Below, piece by piece: positions 1 to 9,366 of a DNA stretch of 62,743 bases (positions within the stretch are counted from its first letter, which is position 1; each line of letters begins with the position of its first letter). A program made the position numbers and the translations under genes. The stretch is from assembly GCA_910588945.1 (NCBI GenBank), contig CAJUSF010000024.1, positions 1 through 62,743 on the forward strand, read 5' to 3'. Under the pieces are notes generated by a model. That model did not search any database. It saw only the letters and a program-made list of their open reading frames with translations, and was not told where the DNA came from. Source of the stretch: an uncultured Eggerthellaceae bacterium (GTDB lineage Bacteria; Actinomycetota; Coriobacteriia; Coriobacteriales; Eggerthellaceae).

Positions 1-92
1 ACTCCAGTGCTTTTTGCGCATTCCCTTATCGAGTCTCCCAGTCGAAGCCTCTCTTTGACCGCCGTCCAATCATCTATGGAATATCTAGACAT
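1..92 (-). CDS. Partial N-terminus of a transposase- or recombinase-like helix-turn-helix protein (runs off left edge)
   Basis: An ATG at 90-92 on the minus strand has GGAAGG ten bases upstream and opens a frame that runs without a stop to the window edge (30 codons). The peptide starts MSRYSIDDWTAVKERL and continues with a stretch of the form L-x-x-G-D-S-I-R-E-C-A-x-x-T-G-V. That is the pattern of the first helices of a homeodomain-like HTH, as found at the N-terminus of many IS transposases. It begins only about 35 bases beyond the stop codon that cuts off the surface protein at 126, so an insertion sequence in or just after that gene is the simplest reading. Family cannot be assigned from 30 residues, and an ordinary HTH regulator is the alternative. 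Confidence 0.45.
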   Translation of the reverse strand, partial: MSRYSIDDWTAVKERLRLGDSIRECAKSTG

Positions 93-125
93 TGCACCAC
101 ATCCTTCCAATGTGTGCAATGATCG

Positions 126-3100
126 CTAGAATCCGCCCGGGAAATACAGCATCGATGTGTTGACAAGCGTCCAATCCTTGCCGTTTTTGGACACCTCTAT
201 GTCGATACCCTTGAACGAACTCTCCTTCGAAGACGGATAGTAGCGAATACCGCTCACATCAATGGTATCGTTCATCGCTATCGTAATCTGATGCTTCGCA
301 CCCGCATCCAAAACGTTTCCGGTGAAAGCCGTAGCCGTATCGCCGTCAGCTGCCGCCGAAAGATCGGTGCCGGCAGCGCTCGCGCAGCCCATTGTGGCGA
401 ATGCATCATCAACAGATGTCGCGCCATCGGTCGACACCATATTCGAAGTGATGTTCCACTTGCTCTTATCGGTGACCATCGTGAAGTTGGCAACGCCGCC
501 TTCTGTCGCCGCATGCTCCACACGGACTGTGAGCACATCGGTCATCTCGGACACATTGCAGGCATTGTCGATCGCGCGAACACGATATTCCACATCATTT
601 TGCTCAAGCGAAACAGCCGATTCCACAAACGATGCGTCCTTGCCGCTCACGATCCCGACCGGGATATAGTTATCTTCCGCCTTACGAAGGATCTCATAGG
701 CATGGACATTTCTCGCCAACATTCCCTCGGATGCAATCTTGTCGATGACCACGTTTTGCGCATCATAATCAAAACGAATTTCGGCCGAAACGTCGACATC
801 ATCAACGCCAACACCTACGCCGACCGCAGCTTCCCTGTTGAGATCATCTGTCAGATACTGAATTGCGCGCCTCTCCTTCGCGAAGTTTGAAGCGTAAGCA
901 AACGTTGTGCTGTCAGGCTCCATGCCCCAAGCCTTGAAAAATCCTATGAGGTTGCGATCTGCGGCCGCGAAAGCCAGACGCATCAGCTTGTTCTGCGCAT
1001 CCGCACCATCAAGCGTTAAGCCATACGGTGCCCGATCGACATTGCGCGCATATGCGTTCATGCGAGCAAAGATCAAATTCGCCATCTCATCATCAGGATC
1101 GGCATAAAATGCGTGCGAGAATCCTTCATCATAGGCCAGATGAAGCTGCCATAAACATGCCGCACCAAGCCTCGCGTCAAGCTCTCCTGACGCATTTGAA
1201 GCAACCCGCGAATACACATCATCCCAGTTAAACACCGCACTATCATCAGTATCGTTTGAAGTGAGCAGCTGCGTGAAATAGTTGGCTGTTACCTCGGGAA
1301 TGGCCGCTGCATTATCCGTCAGTTGATGTCCAAGCGCGTGGGCGATCTCAAATCCGAGGTATTCGCCGGAATCGTAGGTACCATCCGTAGCCGACTCGAT
1401 CGGCCTGATATTCAAAACGTTTGTAACGCCATCCCAGGTGATACCTATATAGTTGTTGGTGGAACAAACGCCCTCGCCCTCACCGAGACTCATGCAACGA
1501 ATGTTGTGCCGCGCGCCCGGAATATCGTTGCTCGCTCCGTACATTCTTGTGAGATTCGGATTCTCAGAAACGTCGAAAAGCCCCTTGTGCTGGTAGGCGA
1601 CCTCGATCATCTCATCAACGCCATCGACTATCTCGGCGATCTTGTCGGCCACTTCGCTCCTGTCGGTACTTCCAAGCTCAAGTACGACACGAGTTGCCGG
1701 AAGCGTTAGAACCGCGCGATCCGTTACGATCTCCGTCAGGTTCGCCGAGCAATCGCTATCGACAAACATCTCGAAAAAGCCCGTACCCACATGGCCTGCA
1801 GTGCTGTGTGCGGAAGACAGCGTATTCACGTACTCCTCAAGCGTCATCGCGTATTGCATGATACGCTCGCTGCGAAGCCGATCAGCATCCTCAGAAAGCC
1901 CGCTCAAGTCAAGCGTCGGAATCCTTGTGCCTCCAAGCACGCTCACGTTATATGCATCTGCTGCTGAATCACCTGTGTATTCGAGGTAAAGCGCGCCGCC
2001 ACGCTCAACATTCACGCCTTCAGGCAACTCACCGATCTCCGGGATCGTGATCTCGTTCATGCCTGAAAGCAGATAGCCCACAGGAGTGAACTGCGAATCT
2101 CTGCCTCCCATATATTGCGAAGCGATAAGGCGAAGCTTGGTGGCCTCGCCAGTGGCATTAGATGGCGTGCTCACATAAACCTTGAGGGTATCGCCGGCCT
2201 TCGCCGAGATTCCGAGCGGCTGCCAAGCGTTCATGCCCCCGATGGCAGCATTTGCAGTGGTGATCTGTGTGTTCACCCCGACGGTAATCGGATCGTCGAA
2301 GTTGAGCATTTGGCGCGCGTTGGCTACTTCTGCGGCGAACTCGGACGCGAGCGGATGCATCTCTGCTTGGTGCCCGTTGGCTGATGACGCCTCATCGCGT
2401 TGCTCAATCTTCTTTGCAAGGCTGTCGAACGCGTCTTCATCCATCTCCTTGCTGAGCGAGATATGCGTCTCGTCGGCCCAGATGCCTGCAATCTCGCCCT
2501 CAAGACCACTCGGGGAATAGAGCGCAAGTTCGGAAATCGTTGCTGGCAGTCCACCTGTGTGAGTGAAGCTGATGCGCACAGTCTCAGCACCAGCGATCGT
2601 GTAAGGAAGCTCAACATAGACAGTGTTCACCGATGTGGCCTCAGCGCCACCCTCAACGGGAACGCTACGGATCGAAAGACCGTTATCAAGTGTGAAAAGT
2701 TCGCTTTCGGTCTGGATGCCATCGCGATTCCTGCCCAACACGCGCACGTAAACATTCTCGATGCCGTCTGCATAACCTTCACCCATATAGGTAGTGAAAG
2801 CGATATTCTGCAAATCCTGCGGCTCTTTAAGCGTCACAGATGCCGTGGCGTTCGTGCCGCCTTTGTCCTCACTTGCATCTCCGAGGTTCGCATAGGTGTC
2901 GAAATTTCCATCCACAATAGCTGCTGCAGCCTCATCATCCAAACCATCTACCGCAACAGCGGAGAAGCTGTTGACGCTCGGGAAGAGATCAGCATTTTGC
3001 GACGCACGGTTGATCAGGTTAAACCACGGAATCTTGCCGCCCGCAGATGTTGTAGTTGCAGACACCGTGGCGGAAGCCTCGGACAGACCGTATTCGTTTT

Positions 3101-5225
3101 CTGCGGCAAGATAGAACTCGTATTCCGTGTAGCTTTCAAGATTCTTTACGGTATAGGAAGTAGCGGCAAGCTCTGCAGATGAGAACGTAGCATCGTCCTT
3201 CTTCTTGAAATACAGGATGTAGGAATCCGCGTTGTCTACCGGCTCCCAAGACGCAGTGATCTGGCTGTAGCCGGCAGAAAGCGTCGGCGCGGCGATGTTG
3301 CTCGGGGCGGTTCTGTCCTCGGGTACCGCGCTCACAGGTGAGCTCCAAGCGCTGTTGCCGTTAAGGCCAACAGAGCGCACACGCAGGCTGTAGGCGATAT
3401 CGTTTTGCAGGTTGCCGTTCGTCGAATGCGAATCGATCGTGATCGATGGCGCTGATGTGGAATAGACATCTGTCTTGTTATCGATTCCAATCTCCACATC
3501 ATAGGAGATCGCGTCGTCCTGCTCGAGCCACATGAGCGACACCTGCTCATCGCCGGTCTCAACGCCGGTAACCTCCGGCGCATCCGGGAACACAGGCAGG
3601 TTTAGATCATCAACACTGTCAACGAATCCGGCATGGCTGATCTCGATGGTCTTATTCGTCGGATCGGTGGTAGAGGTGAAAATAACCTCGACACTGCGTA
3701 GCTTAACAGGAGTGATCTTGTCGGAGAACACTATCACCAGCTGTCCGGTCTCTGTAAAGAGGTATGCCCGCAGGCGCTGGTACATGAAGTCATACGGATG
3801 CTCCTCTTTGTCAGGATTGTCCGGCGGCACAAGATCTTCAATGTTGCCCGTGGCTTCTTGGATATCCGCATAAAGATCGTATATCTTGTCGCTCTCCTCG
3901 TCGCTCGGAATCGGATCATCAAGCTTAAGGTTGATGCGACCGGTGCCGCCCATGTTGTAGGGCTTGTTGTTCTCATCACGAGGGAACTGGATGACGAACG
4001 CACCTATTCCCACGCCTTTCGAGTCAACCGTGAAGCCGACAGGCGACTTATCGGTGATGTTCGCGCCAGTTTCATGGCGAAGCACGATCGTATTGCCGTC
4101 TTCATAGAGCAGGTCATCTGCCGCCTGCGTCGGATCCTCGATAACAGAGCCCGTACCGCCAGGCTTCAATCCAGCAGACGTTCCTTCGTTGAACGACGAG
4201 TCCATCTGGGAAACATCCTTCATGATGTGAACCTCGGCAGCGGGATGCGACTTATTCACCGTATGAGCAAAATGCTGCACATCGGCCAGATCCACCTTGC
4301 CATCACCTGTAAGGTCAAAGATCGCATCAGTGGAACTTTCGTGAACAGCCTGCGCGATCTTAGCCGAGTCGCCATCATCGACTCTGCCGTCATCGTTGAA
4401 ATCACCGTACGGAACGAGCCCGATACGCTTATTGTCAGCAGGAATCGGATCGCCGTAGAGGCTGTCGACAAGCGAAAAATCAGCCAGATCGCCATCATTG
4501 AGCGTAACGGTGGCACCATGGGTATACTTCCCATATTTCGCGCCTGTAACCTCGATGCCGTATGTTCCGGCCGGGATGTTGTGGATTTCGGCTATGAACT
4601 CGGTATTGGCCGTGGCACGAACCTGCGCATCACCGGAACCGCTGTGTGCATCGGTGATGAAGTTGGAATAGCTTGTTGGCCGCGGCTGGAAGTGAGCCTC
4701 GTGATTGCCGCCACCAGTGGTGCCGCGAAGCGTGAGCGTAAGATCGTTACCGGCAGCTTGCGCCGCGCGTGCGACAAGCGTATTGAGCGTCACGCGGATG
4801 GATGCATCCTGCATATTTTCAGGAGTGACAGAAAATGGGGAGATATCCGAGAAGAACTGGAACAACGAATCGAAGATGGATGGCTCGTCCGTCTGGTCGT
4901 CAAGGCTTTCAGAAGGAGAATCAGCATCGTCAGTGGAATCAGGAGAGCCGATATCCAAAACAACATCCCCACCGAGCTGACCGGCTTCGGCAGAGGGATC
5001 GCCAATATTAACACCGTTGTCCTCAGCAGAATTCGACGCAGGGAAAGCGTTTGCAACGCCCGGATGATCAAAGCCACCGCTTTGATCATTTTGAGCTTGC
5101 TTTTCATCAGATTGCGGCTGGGCTACAGCCATGGCTGGCATCGCAAACAGCGAGAACGCCAAAGCAAACGACGAGACACAACCGATGAGCCCCCTCGCCC
5201 TGTTTTTCCATTTTCGGTTTCCCAT
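126..5225 (-). CDS. Very large secreted surface protein: dockerin-like, FN3, discoidin and M60-like peptidase domains; C-terminus apparently truncated
   Basis: The 1699 residues start with a signal peptide (basic MGNRKWKNRAR, hydrophobic core, cleavage near AMA-VAQP). AAGGG lies nine bases before the ATG. Residues about 270-325 contain two dockerin-type calcium loops (DFNDDGRVDDGD and DLTGDGKVDLAD). Two fibronectin type III domains follow at about 545-730, then a discoidin-like domain at about 735-905. An M60/enhancin-like region spans about 910-1450. A final F5/8 type C (discoidin) domain starts near 1585 and stops abruptly after YFPGGF, roughly two thirds through. M60 proteins act on glycoproteins such as mucin, but the zinc motif reads HALGH (residues 1296-1300) instead of HExxH, with the downstream Glu kept (EVTANYF, E1311). 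The catalytic Glu is therefore Ala. The protein is probably an exported glycan-binding or glycoprotein-binding surface protein. No sortase motif or C-terminal anchor remains. Confidence 0.8.
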   Translation of the reverse strand: MGNRKWKNRARGLIGCVSSFALAFSLFAMPAMAVAQPQSDEKQAQNDQSGGFDHPGVANAFPASNSAEDNGVNIGDPSAEAGQLGGDVVLDIGSPDSTDDADSPSESLDDQTDEPSIFDSLFQFFSDISPFSVTPENMQDASIRVTLNTLVARAAQAAGNDLTLTLRGTTGGGNHEAHFQPRPTSYSNFITDAHSGSGDAQVRATANTEFIAEIHNIPAGTYGIEVTGAKYGKYTHGATVTLNDGDLADFSLVDSLYGDPIPADNKRIGLVPYGDFNDDGRVDDGDSAKIAQAVHESSTDAIFDLTGDGKVDLADVQHFAHTVNKSHPAAEVHIMKDVSQMDSSFNEGTSAGLKPGGTGSVIEDPTQAADDLLYEDGNTIVLRHETGANITDKSPVGFTVDSKGVGIGAFVIQFPRDENNKPYNMGGTGRINLKLDDPIPSDEESDKIYDLYADIQEATGNIEDLVPPDNPDKEEHPYDFMYQRLRAYLFTETGQLVIVFSDKITPVKLRSVEVIFTSTTDPTNKTIEISHAGFVDSVDDLNLPVFPDAPEVTGVETGDEQVSLMWLEQDDAISYDVEIGIDNKTDVYSTSAPSITIDSHSTNGNLQNDIAYSLRVRSVGLNGNSAWSSPVSAVPEDRTAPSNIAAPTLSAGYSQITASWEPVDNADSYILYFKKKDDATFSSAELAATSYTVKNLESYTEYEFYLAAENEYGLSEASATVSATTTSAGGKIPWFNLINRASQNADLFPSVNSFSAVAVDGLDDEAAAAIVDGNFDTYANLGDASEDKGGTNATASVTLKEPQDLQNIAFTTYMGEGYADGIENVYVRVLGRNRDGIQTESELFTLDNGLSIRSVPVEGGAEATSVNTVYVELPYTIAGAETVRISFTHTGGLPATISELALYSPSGLEGEIAGIWADETHISLSKEMDEDAFDSLAKKIEQRDEASSANGHQAEMHPLASEFAAEVANARQMLNFDDPITVGVNTQITTANAAIGGMNAWQPLGISAKAGDTLKVYVSTPSNATGEATKLRLIASQYMGGRDSQFTPVGYLLSGMNEITIPEIGELPEGVNVERGGALYLEYTGDSAADAYNVSVLGGTRIPTLDLSGLSEDADRLRSERIMQYAMTLEEYVNTLSSAHSTAGHVGTGFFEMFVDSDCSANLTEIVTDRAVLTLPATRVVLELGSTDRSEVADKIAEIVDGVDEMIEVAYQHKGLFDVSENPNLTRMYGASNDIPGARHNIRCMSLGEGEGVCSTNNYIGITWDGVTNVLNIRPIESATDGTYDSGEYLGFEIAHALGHQLTDNAAAIPEVTANYFTQLLTSNDTDDSAVFNWDDVYSRVASNASGELDARLGAACLWQLHLAYDEGFSHAFYADPDDEMANLIFARMNAYARNVDRAPYGLTLDGADAQNKLMRLAFAAADRNLIGFFKAWGMEPDSTTFAYASNFAKERRAIQYLTDDLNREAAVGVGVGVDDVDVSAEIRFDYDAQNVVIDKIASEGMLARNVHAYEILRKAEDNYIPVGIVSGKDASFVESAVSLEQNDVEYRVRAIDNACNVSEMTDVLTVRVEHAATEGGVANFTMVTDKSKWNITSNMVSTDGATSVDDAFATMGCASAAGTDLSAAADGDTATAFTGNVLDAGAKHQITIAMNDTIDVSGIRYYPSSKESSFKGIDIEVSKNGKDWTLVNTSMLYFPGGF

Positions 5226-5489
5226 AACACTGACCCTTAACTCAAACGATACCGCATCAGGGCATACGTCTGCCGGATGATAAATGCTTAGCTGATTAAC
5301 TATAACAATTCGGCAACGATTTGTTTAGGGAGTTTCGCCAGCATAGACGCAATATTCATAAGATTTACATGCGGCGGTTGACCCGTTGTGCTCCGACAAA
5401 AACCAAATTGCTCCTATCCGATAGACAAACGCGCGCATTGACCCCAGATACGCATCTACGAAGACCGTCCGTACCTTTCTTTGTTACGA
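5226..5489. other. Intergenic stretch without a recognisable gene
   Basis: It lies upstream of the large surface protein gene (minus strand) and presumably holds its promoter. AT-rich hexamers occur around 5285-5310, but no well-spaced -35/-10 pair could be settled on. No plausible coding frame, tRNA or terminator was seen. Confidence 0.4.
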
Positions 5490-5627
5490 GAAATGATTAC
5501 CGAGGTGCTTACAGAGCGAGTTCCGCAGGAGCGAAGCGACGAGGACTGTTTGAGCGACTAAGTATTTCGGTAATCATTTCCATCCGAACCTGCATATGTG
5601 CGCATGAAGAACGCATGCGCACCTACG
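5490..5627 (+). repeat. Compound palindromic repeat, copy 1 (family A stem-loop plus family B hairpin)
   Basis: Family A occupies 5490-5580. A 22-base outer arm (GAAATGATTACCGAGGTGCT plus TA) pairs with 5559-5580. As RNA every position pairs, because the only differences from perfect complementarity are G-U wobbles. Inside is the core GAGTTCCGCAG ... GAGGACTGTTTGAGC. After a 17-base linker comes family B at 5598-5622: GTGCGCATG, a 7-base loop, CATGCGCAC, then CTACG. The same arrangement recurs at 26800-26934. No coding capacity. Strand is arbitrary and given as the orientation in which the core reads as written. Confidence 0.8.
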
Positions 5628-5724
5628 GTCGACCAGTAACGTTTCCCTCGGGTGCAAAACGTGCGCATCATGATCGGAAGCGTGCCTGCAAGAGCGTTTC
5701 CTACCAATCACAGCTCATGCAGCA

Positions 5725-6675
5725 TCAACGATTCTTCCACTTCGCCTTCCGGCGTCTATCATTGGTGGCCTCAAGCTCGCTTTTCAGCGACAGATATGAA
5801 TCCAGCCGTTCGCTTGAGATCTCCCCTCGCTCGTGAGCCGCCCTGACCGCGCAACCCGGTTCATTCGTGTGACTGCAATCGCGGAATCTGCAGTCGCATG
5901 CAAGCGTTTCGATGTCGCCAAACGCCGCCTCAATGCCGGCTTCAGCATCCCAAAGTCCAAGCCCTCGAACGCCCGGCATGTCCACAACACGCCCGCCGCC
6001 CGGAATGCTCACAACCTCACGTGAAACGGTCGTATGACGCCCTTTGCCATCGGATAGCCGCACCTCGCCTGTGGCCCGCGAATCCGTACCCGACAGGATG
6101 TTTATCAATGTGGATTTCCCCACACCGGACTTGCCGATAAGGATAGACGTCGTACCGGGTGCGATCAAAGCGCGCGCACGACTGATCGAATCTGCATCGT
6201 CGCTCGACATCCAAAGGACATCAACATCATCACCTGCAAGCGTACACACTCTATCTTTCGCCTCTTCAAGCTGCTCAATGCCGCCCTTTGCAAGGTCTGC
6301 CTTTGTGAGCACCACGGCCACCTTCGTGTTGCATTGATGGGCCAGCACCAACTCTCGCTCAAGCCTTCGCAGATTGAGCTGCGACACGGGCTGCGCGATG
6401 ATCACCTGGTCGAAATTAGCTGCGAGCGTCTGTGGTATAGCGCGCTCAACAGGATCGCGGCGAACGAAGGTGCTCGTGCGATCGCAAATCTTTTCAATGA
6501 CACCGACATCATGCCCATCAGGCAGTGACACCTCGACCTTATCCCCGATGACCGCACGCAGGGTGCCGTTCTTTACAAGATTAGTGGCATGCTCACAGCG
6601 AAATCGCCTTCCGTCTTTTATCTCCACGAGCGGAAAACCGCGATCGAGTTTGATAACCTCGCCGATCAGCTGCAT
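5725..6675 (-). CDS. rsgA: Ribosome small subunit-dependent GTPase A
   Basis: RsgA (YjeQ) is a circularly permuted GTPase that helps late maturation of the 30S subunit in the cytoplasm. The 316 residues show the permuted order: an N-terminal OB-fold (1-70), G4 TKAD (124-127), G1 GKSGVGKST (181-189), G3 DMPG (232-235), then a C-terminal zinc knuckle with C260, C262, C267, H269 and C275. Length is normal for the family. The ATG follows directly on the stop codon of the TrkH gene (TAA-ATG), with GAGAGGC inside the upstream gene as ribosome binding site, so the two are probably co-transcribed and translationally coupled. Confidence 0.96.
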   Translation of the reverse strand: MQLIGEVIKLDRGFPLVEIKDGRRFRCEHATNLVKNGTLRAVIGDKVEVSLPDGHDVGVIEKICDRTSTFVRRDPVERAIPQTLAANFDQVIIAQPVSQLNLRRLERELVLAHQCNTKVAVVLTKADLAKGGIEQLEEAKDRVCTLAGDDVDVLWMSSDDADSISRARALIAPGTTSILIGKSGVGKSTLINILSGTDSRATGEVRLSDGKGRHTTVSREVVSIPGGGRVVDMPGVRGLGLWDAEAGIEAAFGDIETLACDCRFRDCSHTNEPGCAVRAAHERGEISSERLDSYLSLKSELEATNDRRRKAKWKNR

Positions 6676-9150
6676 TTAGCGCTGCCTCTCACGCAGGTAG
6701 TTGTAGCTAAAGATGCTCACAAGGCTCAAGACCAAAAGCACGATCCCCCATATCAGATTGCCCGAATTGACAGGCGATGACATCTCAGCCCCGGGCGATA
6801 CGAGCGTCACGTGCTCGGCGTGAAGATCGGAAAGTCCCTCGTGATCCTTACAAGCAAGATGGAAGGTCCCTCGGACTTGGATCTTTGTACCGATATTGCC
6901 ATAAGAGCCGTATCTGTCGATAACGCTCGACATCGAATAGGGCATGATAACGCTAACTTCGGAGTAGGACTTATCGGTCGCCTGCAAGAGGATCCAGCAA
7001 TCATCGCCGATGAATTCCGAATCGATCCTGTCGCCAACCACTTCTCCAACCACTTGAACAGTCTGCTCGTTCATATAAGGATCTGCCGTCTCAAGATCGG
7101 CGATCGACGCGTCGTAGATGAACGAACTGTCCGGAAGCTGCGATGTGTTGACGCGGTTATCCTTCGGAACCTCATCAGCCACAATACCCGCTTCATCGAT
7201 GCCAGTATCAACATCTTGAAGCTGCTCAGACGGGTCGCTCCCGTCCGCAGACTGTCCGGTCACATCCGTCGGTTCATGCTCGCTCTCAGCATGAACGACA
7301 TCCGGCGTCTGCTCTGCAGCGCCCTCAATGCCTTCGCCGCCTTCTGAAACATTTGCCTCCGAAGCCGGCGAATCGTCCAGCATCGCCCCTTCCGCAGAAG
7401 CATCCGAAACAGAAGCATCCGAAGCAGAAGTATCTTGACCCGCCTGCGCATCCTGCTCGCCCGATACCGCATCGGCGACAACAGCATCGTCGCTAAGAAC
7501 ATGCGTAGGGGCGCAGCTCGAAAGCAGCGGGGCGCCCACTAGCACAAGCGCAAGCAGCACCGCCATGGTAGTGCCACCAAGATGACGCTCACGACTACGT
7601 GGGCGGCCTTTGCCGTGATCGGCCCCGTTATTCATATGAAAACGGCTCTTACGCGGAACAACACTTGCGATCACCTGTGCAAACAGGGCCAGCAAGGTGA
7701 TGAACTCCAAACGCCCGGCCCACATCTGCAGAATGTAGAACAACTCGAGCGTAACAGGCATTCCCGGAGCAGCTATCCCCGTGATGATGCCGCCGTTAGA
7801 TGTCATAGCCACCGATTCGAAGATCGCTTGCGTGGCATCGTATCCGTGCGCGATACCAATAAGAGCGCCTATCACATATGTGATCACATAAAGGATGAAC
7901 ACCGTCATCGCCTCTTTCACCACAACGGGGCTGAGAATTCGCCTGCCCATGTGGTTGTATGAAACGACGACGCGCGCGGAGTTCGGCGCCACAGCTTGCT
8001 TTACCGTTGACACGATCGACTTCGCGATGATACCGACACGATAGACTTTAATGCCACCAGCAGTCGATCCAGTTCCGCCGCCGACCGCCATCACGAGAGC
8101 TAGCGAGAAGAACGCCCCGGAGGTGAGCACCGTCAGAAGCTGATTCACGCTGATTACGGAAAAGCCTGTGGTGGTGAAAGACGAGATGATCATGAAGGTG
8201 CCGCGACGCAGTAATGTCGGCAGGTCAGAAAAGAGATTCGAGGCCGCCATCGATGCGGTGAACACAACCACCATAAGGCCGATCCAAAGCAGCGTCGTGC
8301 GCGTCTCGATATCTTTGAAGAACGGCTGAACGTTGCCCTTCCAGATAGCCGAATAGATCACAAAACTGATCGAGCCCATCACCATGAGCACCATCAATAT
8401 GAACTCGAGCGGCATCGAGTGGTAATACAGTATCGATTGCTGCATCGGCGTAAAACCGCCGGTGACAAACCCTGAGATCGACACCCAGAACGCCTGCAGC
8501 GCCGCACGAGCAGGCTCGATCCCCGAGATCAGCATGACAATCATCACGAGCACGGTCGACATGACGATGAGAATCGCTGTCACCTTCGCGATAAAACGCG
8601 TGGTGTGTACGACATTGGGAACCACATGCTCGCTCCTGCCCTCAGAGCGATACAGCGACGCGCCGCTTCGCTTCCCGAAGATGCCAAGGGAGAGCGCCAC
8701 GACGATAAGCCCCAAGCCTCCGAGCAGATGCATCATGAAGCGGAATGTATTATCCGCATACGACAGATGATCCAGATCAAGAATTAGCGATGCACCCGTA
8801 GTGGTTAGTCCCGACACGCCATCGAACACGGCATCGATAAAGCTCAGATAGTGGCCCGAGAAATACAGCGGAATGGAGCAAAACAGACCGAGCACGATCC
8901 ACGCCAGTCCGACCACAGCTACCGCCTGTTGTGCGTTCAGTCGGCTCGGGTTGATGTAGCAAAACCTCAAAATCGATCCGGAAAACAGCGTGATGCCGAT
9001 CGAGAAGAGATACCTGCAGGCCGGCTCCCATTCACCGAACACAATGGCAACCAAAAGCGGTAACACCATAAGAAGCGTCGAGTACATGACAAGCGTACCC
9101 AAATAGTGCCCAATGACACGCAGATCATAAAGTGTGAATCGCTGCCACAT
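6676..9150 (-). CDS. trkH: TrkH-type potassium transporter fused to a lipobox-like segment and an OB-fold domain
   Basis: Residues 1 to about 500 form a TrkH/KtrB potassium channel subunit with many membrane helices, the repeated pore signature (for example SGLTTTGAS and SSFTTTGFS) and the usual C-terminal GRLE motif. The usual family length is about 480-500. This frame continues without a stop to 824 residues. M506 and M529 precede a hydrophobic run ending in the lipobox-like LLSSC (C546). An acidic Asp/Glu/Ala/Ser linker follows (about 550-680), then a probable OB-fold (about 690-790) and a C-terminal helix (about 798-818). The tail looks like a lipoprotein joined in frame. Only a weak site (TAAGAGC) precedes M506, so a true fusion is favoured, but an internal start giving a separate lipoprotein cannot be excluded. 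A TrkA partner is not in the window. Confidence 0.85.
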   Translation of the reverse strand: MWQRFTLYDLRVIGHYLGTLVMYSTLLMVLPLLVAIVFGEWEPACRYLFSIGITLFSGSILRFCYINPSRLNAQQAVAVVGLAWIVLGLFCSIPLYFSGHYLSFIDAVFDGVSGLTTTGASLILDLDHLSYADNTFRFMMHLLGGLGLIVVALSLGIFGKRSGASLYRSEGRSEHVVPNVVHTTRFIAKVTAILIVMSTVLVMIVMLISGIEPARAALQAFWVSISGFVTGGFTPMQQSILYYHSMPLEFILMVLMVMGSISFVIYSAIWKGNVQPFFKDIETRTTLLWIGLMVVVFTASMAASNLFSDLPTLLRRGTFMIISSFTTTGFSVISVNQLLTVLTSGAFFSLALVMAVGGGTGSTAGGIKVYRVGIIAKSIVSTVKQAVAPNSARVVVSYNHMGRRILSPVVVKEAMTVFILYVITYVIGALIGIAHGYDATQAIFESVAMTSNGGIITGIAAPGMPVTLELFYILQMWAGRLEFITLLALFAQVIASVVPRKSRFHMNNGADHGKGRPRSRERHLGGTTMAVLLALVLVGAPLLSSCAPTHVLSDDAVVADAVSGEQDAQAGQDTSASDASVSDASAEGAMLDDSPASEANVSEGGEGIEGAAEQTPDVVHAESEHEPTDVTGQSADGSDPSEQLQDVDTGIDEAGIVADEVPKDNRVNTSQLPDSSFIYDASIADLETADPYMNEQTVQVVGEVVGDRIDSEFIGDDCWILLQATDKSYSEVSVIMPYSMSSVIDRYGSYGNIGTKIQVRGTFHLACKDHEGLSDLHAEHVTLVSPGAEMSSPVNSGNLIWGIVLLVLSLVSIFSYNYLRERQR

Positions 9151-9168
9151 GCCTATTCGCTGCCTTCG

Positions 9169-9360
9169 CTATCCTGCAAAACCCGAGAACAAGCGGACTA
9201 TCGTCATGATCACCCAAAGGATGAAGATGAAACACACCATCGACAACAATACGAGCGACATCCCGTAAAAGGTCTGCTTTATATGCGGCCGATCGGTCCT
9301 GCCGGTTTCTTTGGCAGGCCGCTTGAATATGCTTAGGATGTTCAGGAAAAAGCGCGCCAT
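9169..9360 (-). CDS. Small membrane protein of unknown function (63 aa)
   Basis: The product is a basic N-terminus with one clear membrane helix (about residues 32-58, MSLVLLSMVCFIFILWVIM). It sits six bases after the stop of the glycosyltransferase gene and 18 bases before the start of the TrkH gene, on the same strand, which supports translation although no strong ribosome binding site is visible. I recognise no family. Confidence 0.55.
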   Translation of the reverse strand: MARFFLNILSIFKRPAKETGRTDRPHIKQTFYGMSLVLLSMVCFIFILWVIMTIVRLFSGFAG

Positions 9361-9366
9361 CGCGAA

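Noticed and set aside
3798..5240. Long open frame (480 codons) on the plus strand opposite the surface protein gene
   Set aside because: The minus-strand protein has a signal peptide and recognisable domains. The plus frame has no ribosome binding site or motifs and is rich in Arg/His from antisense codons.
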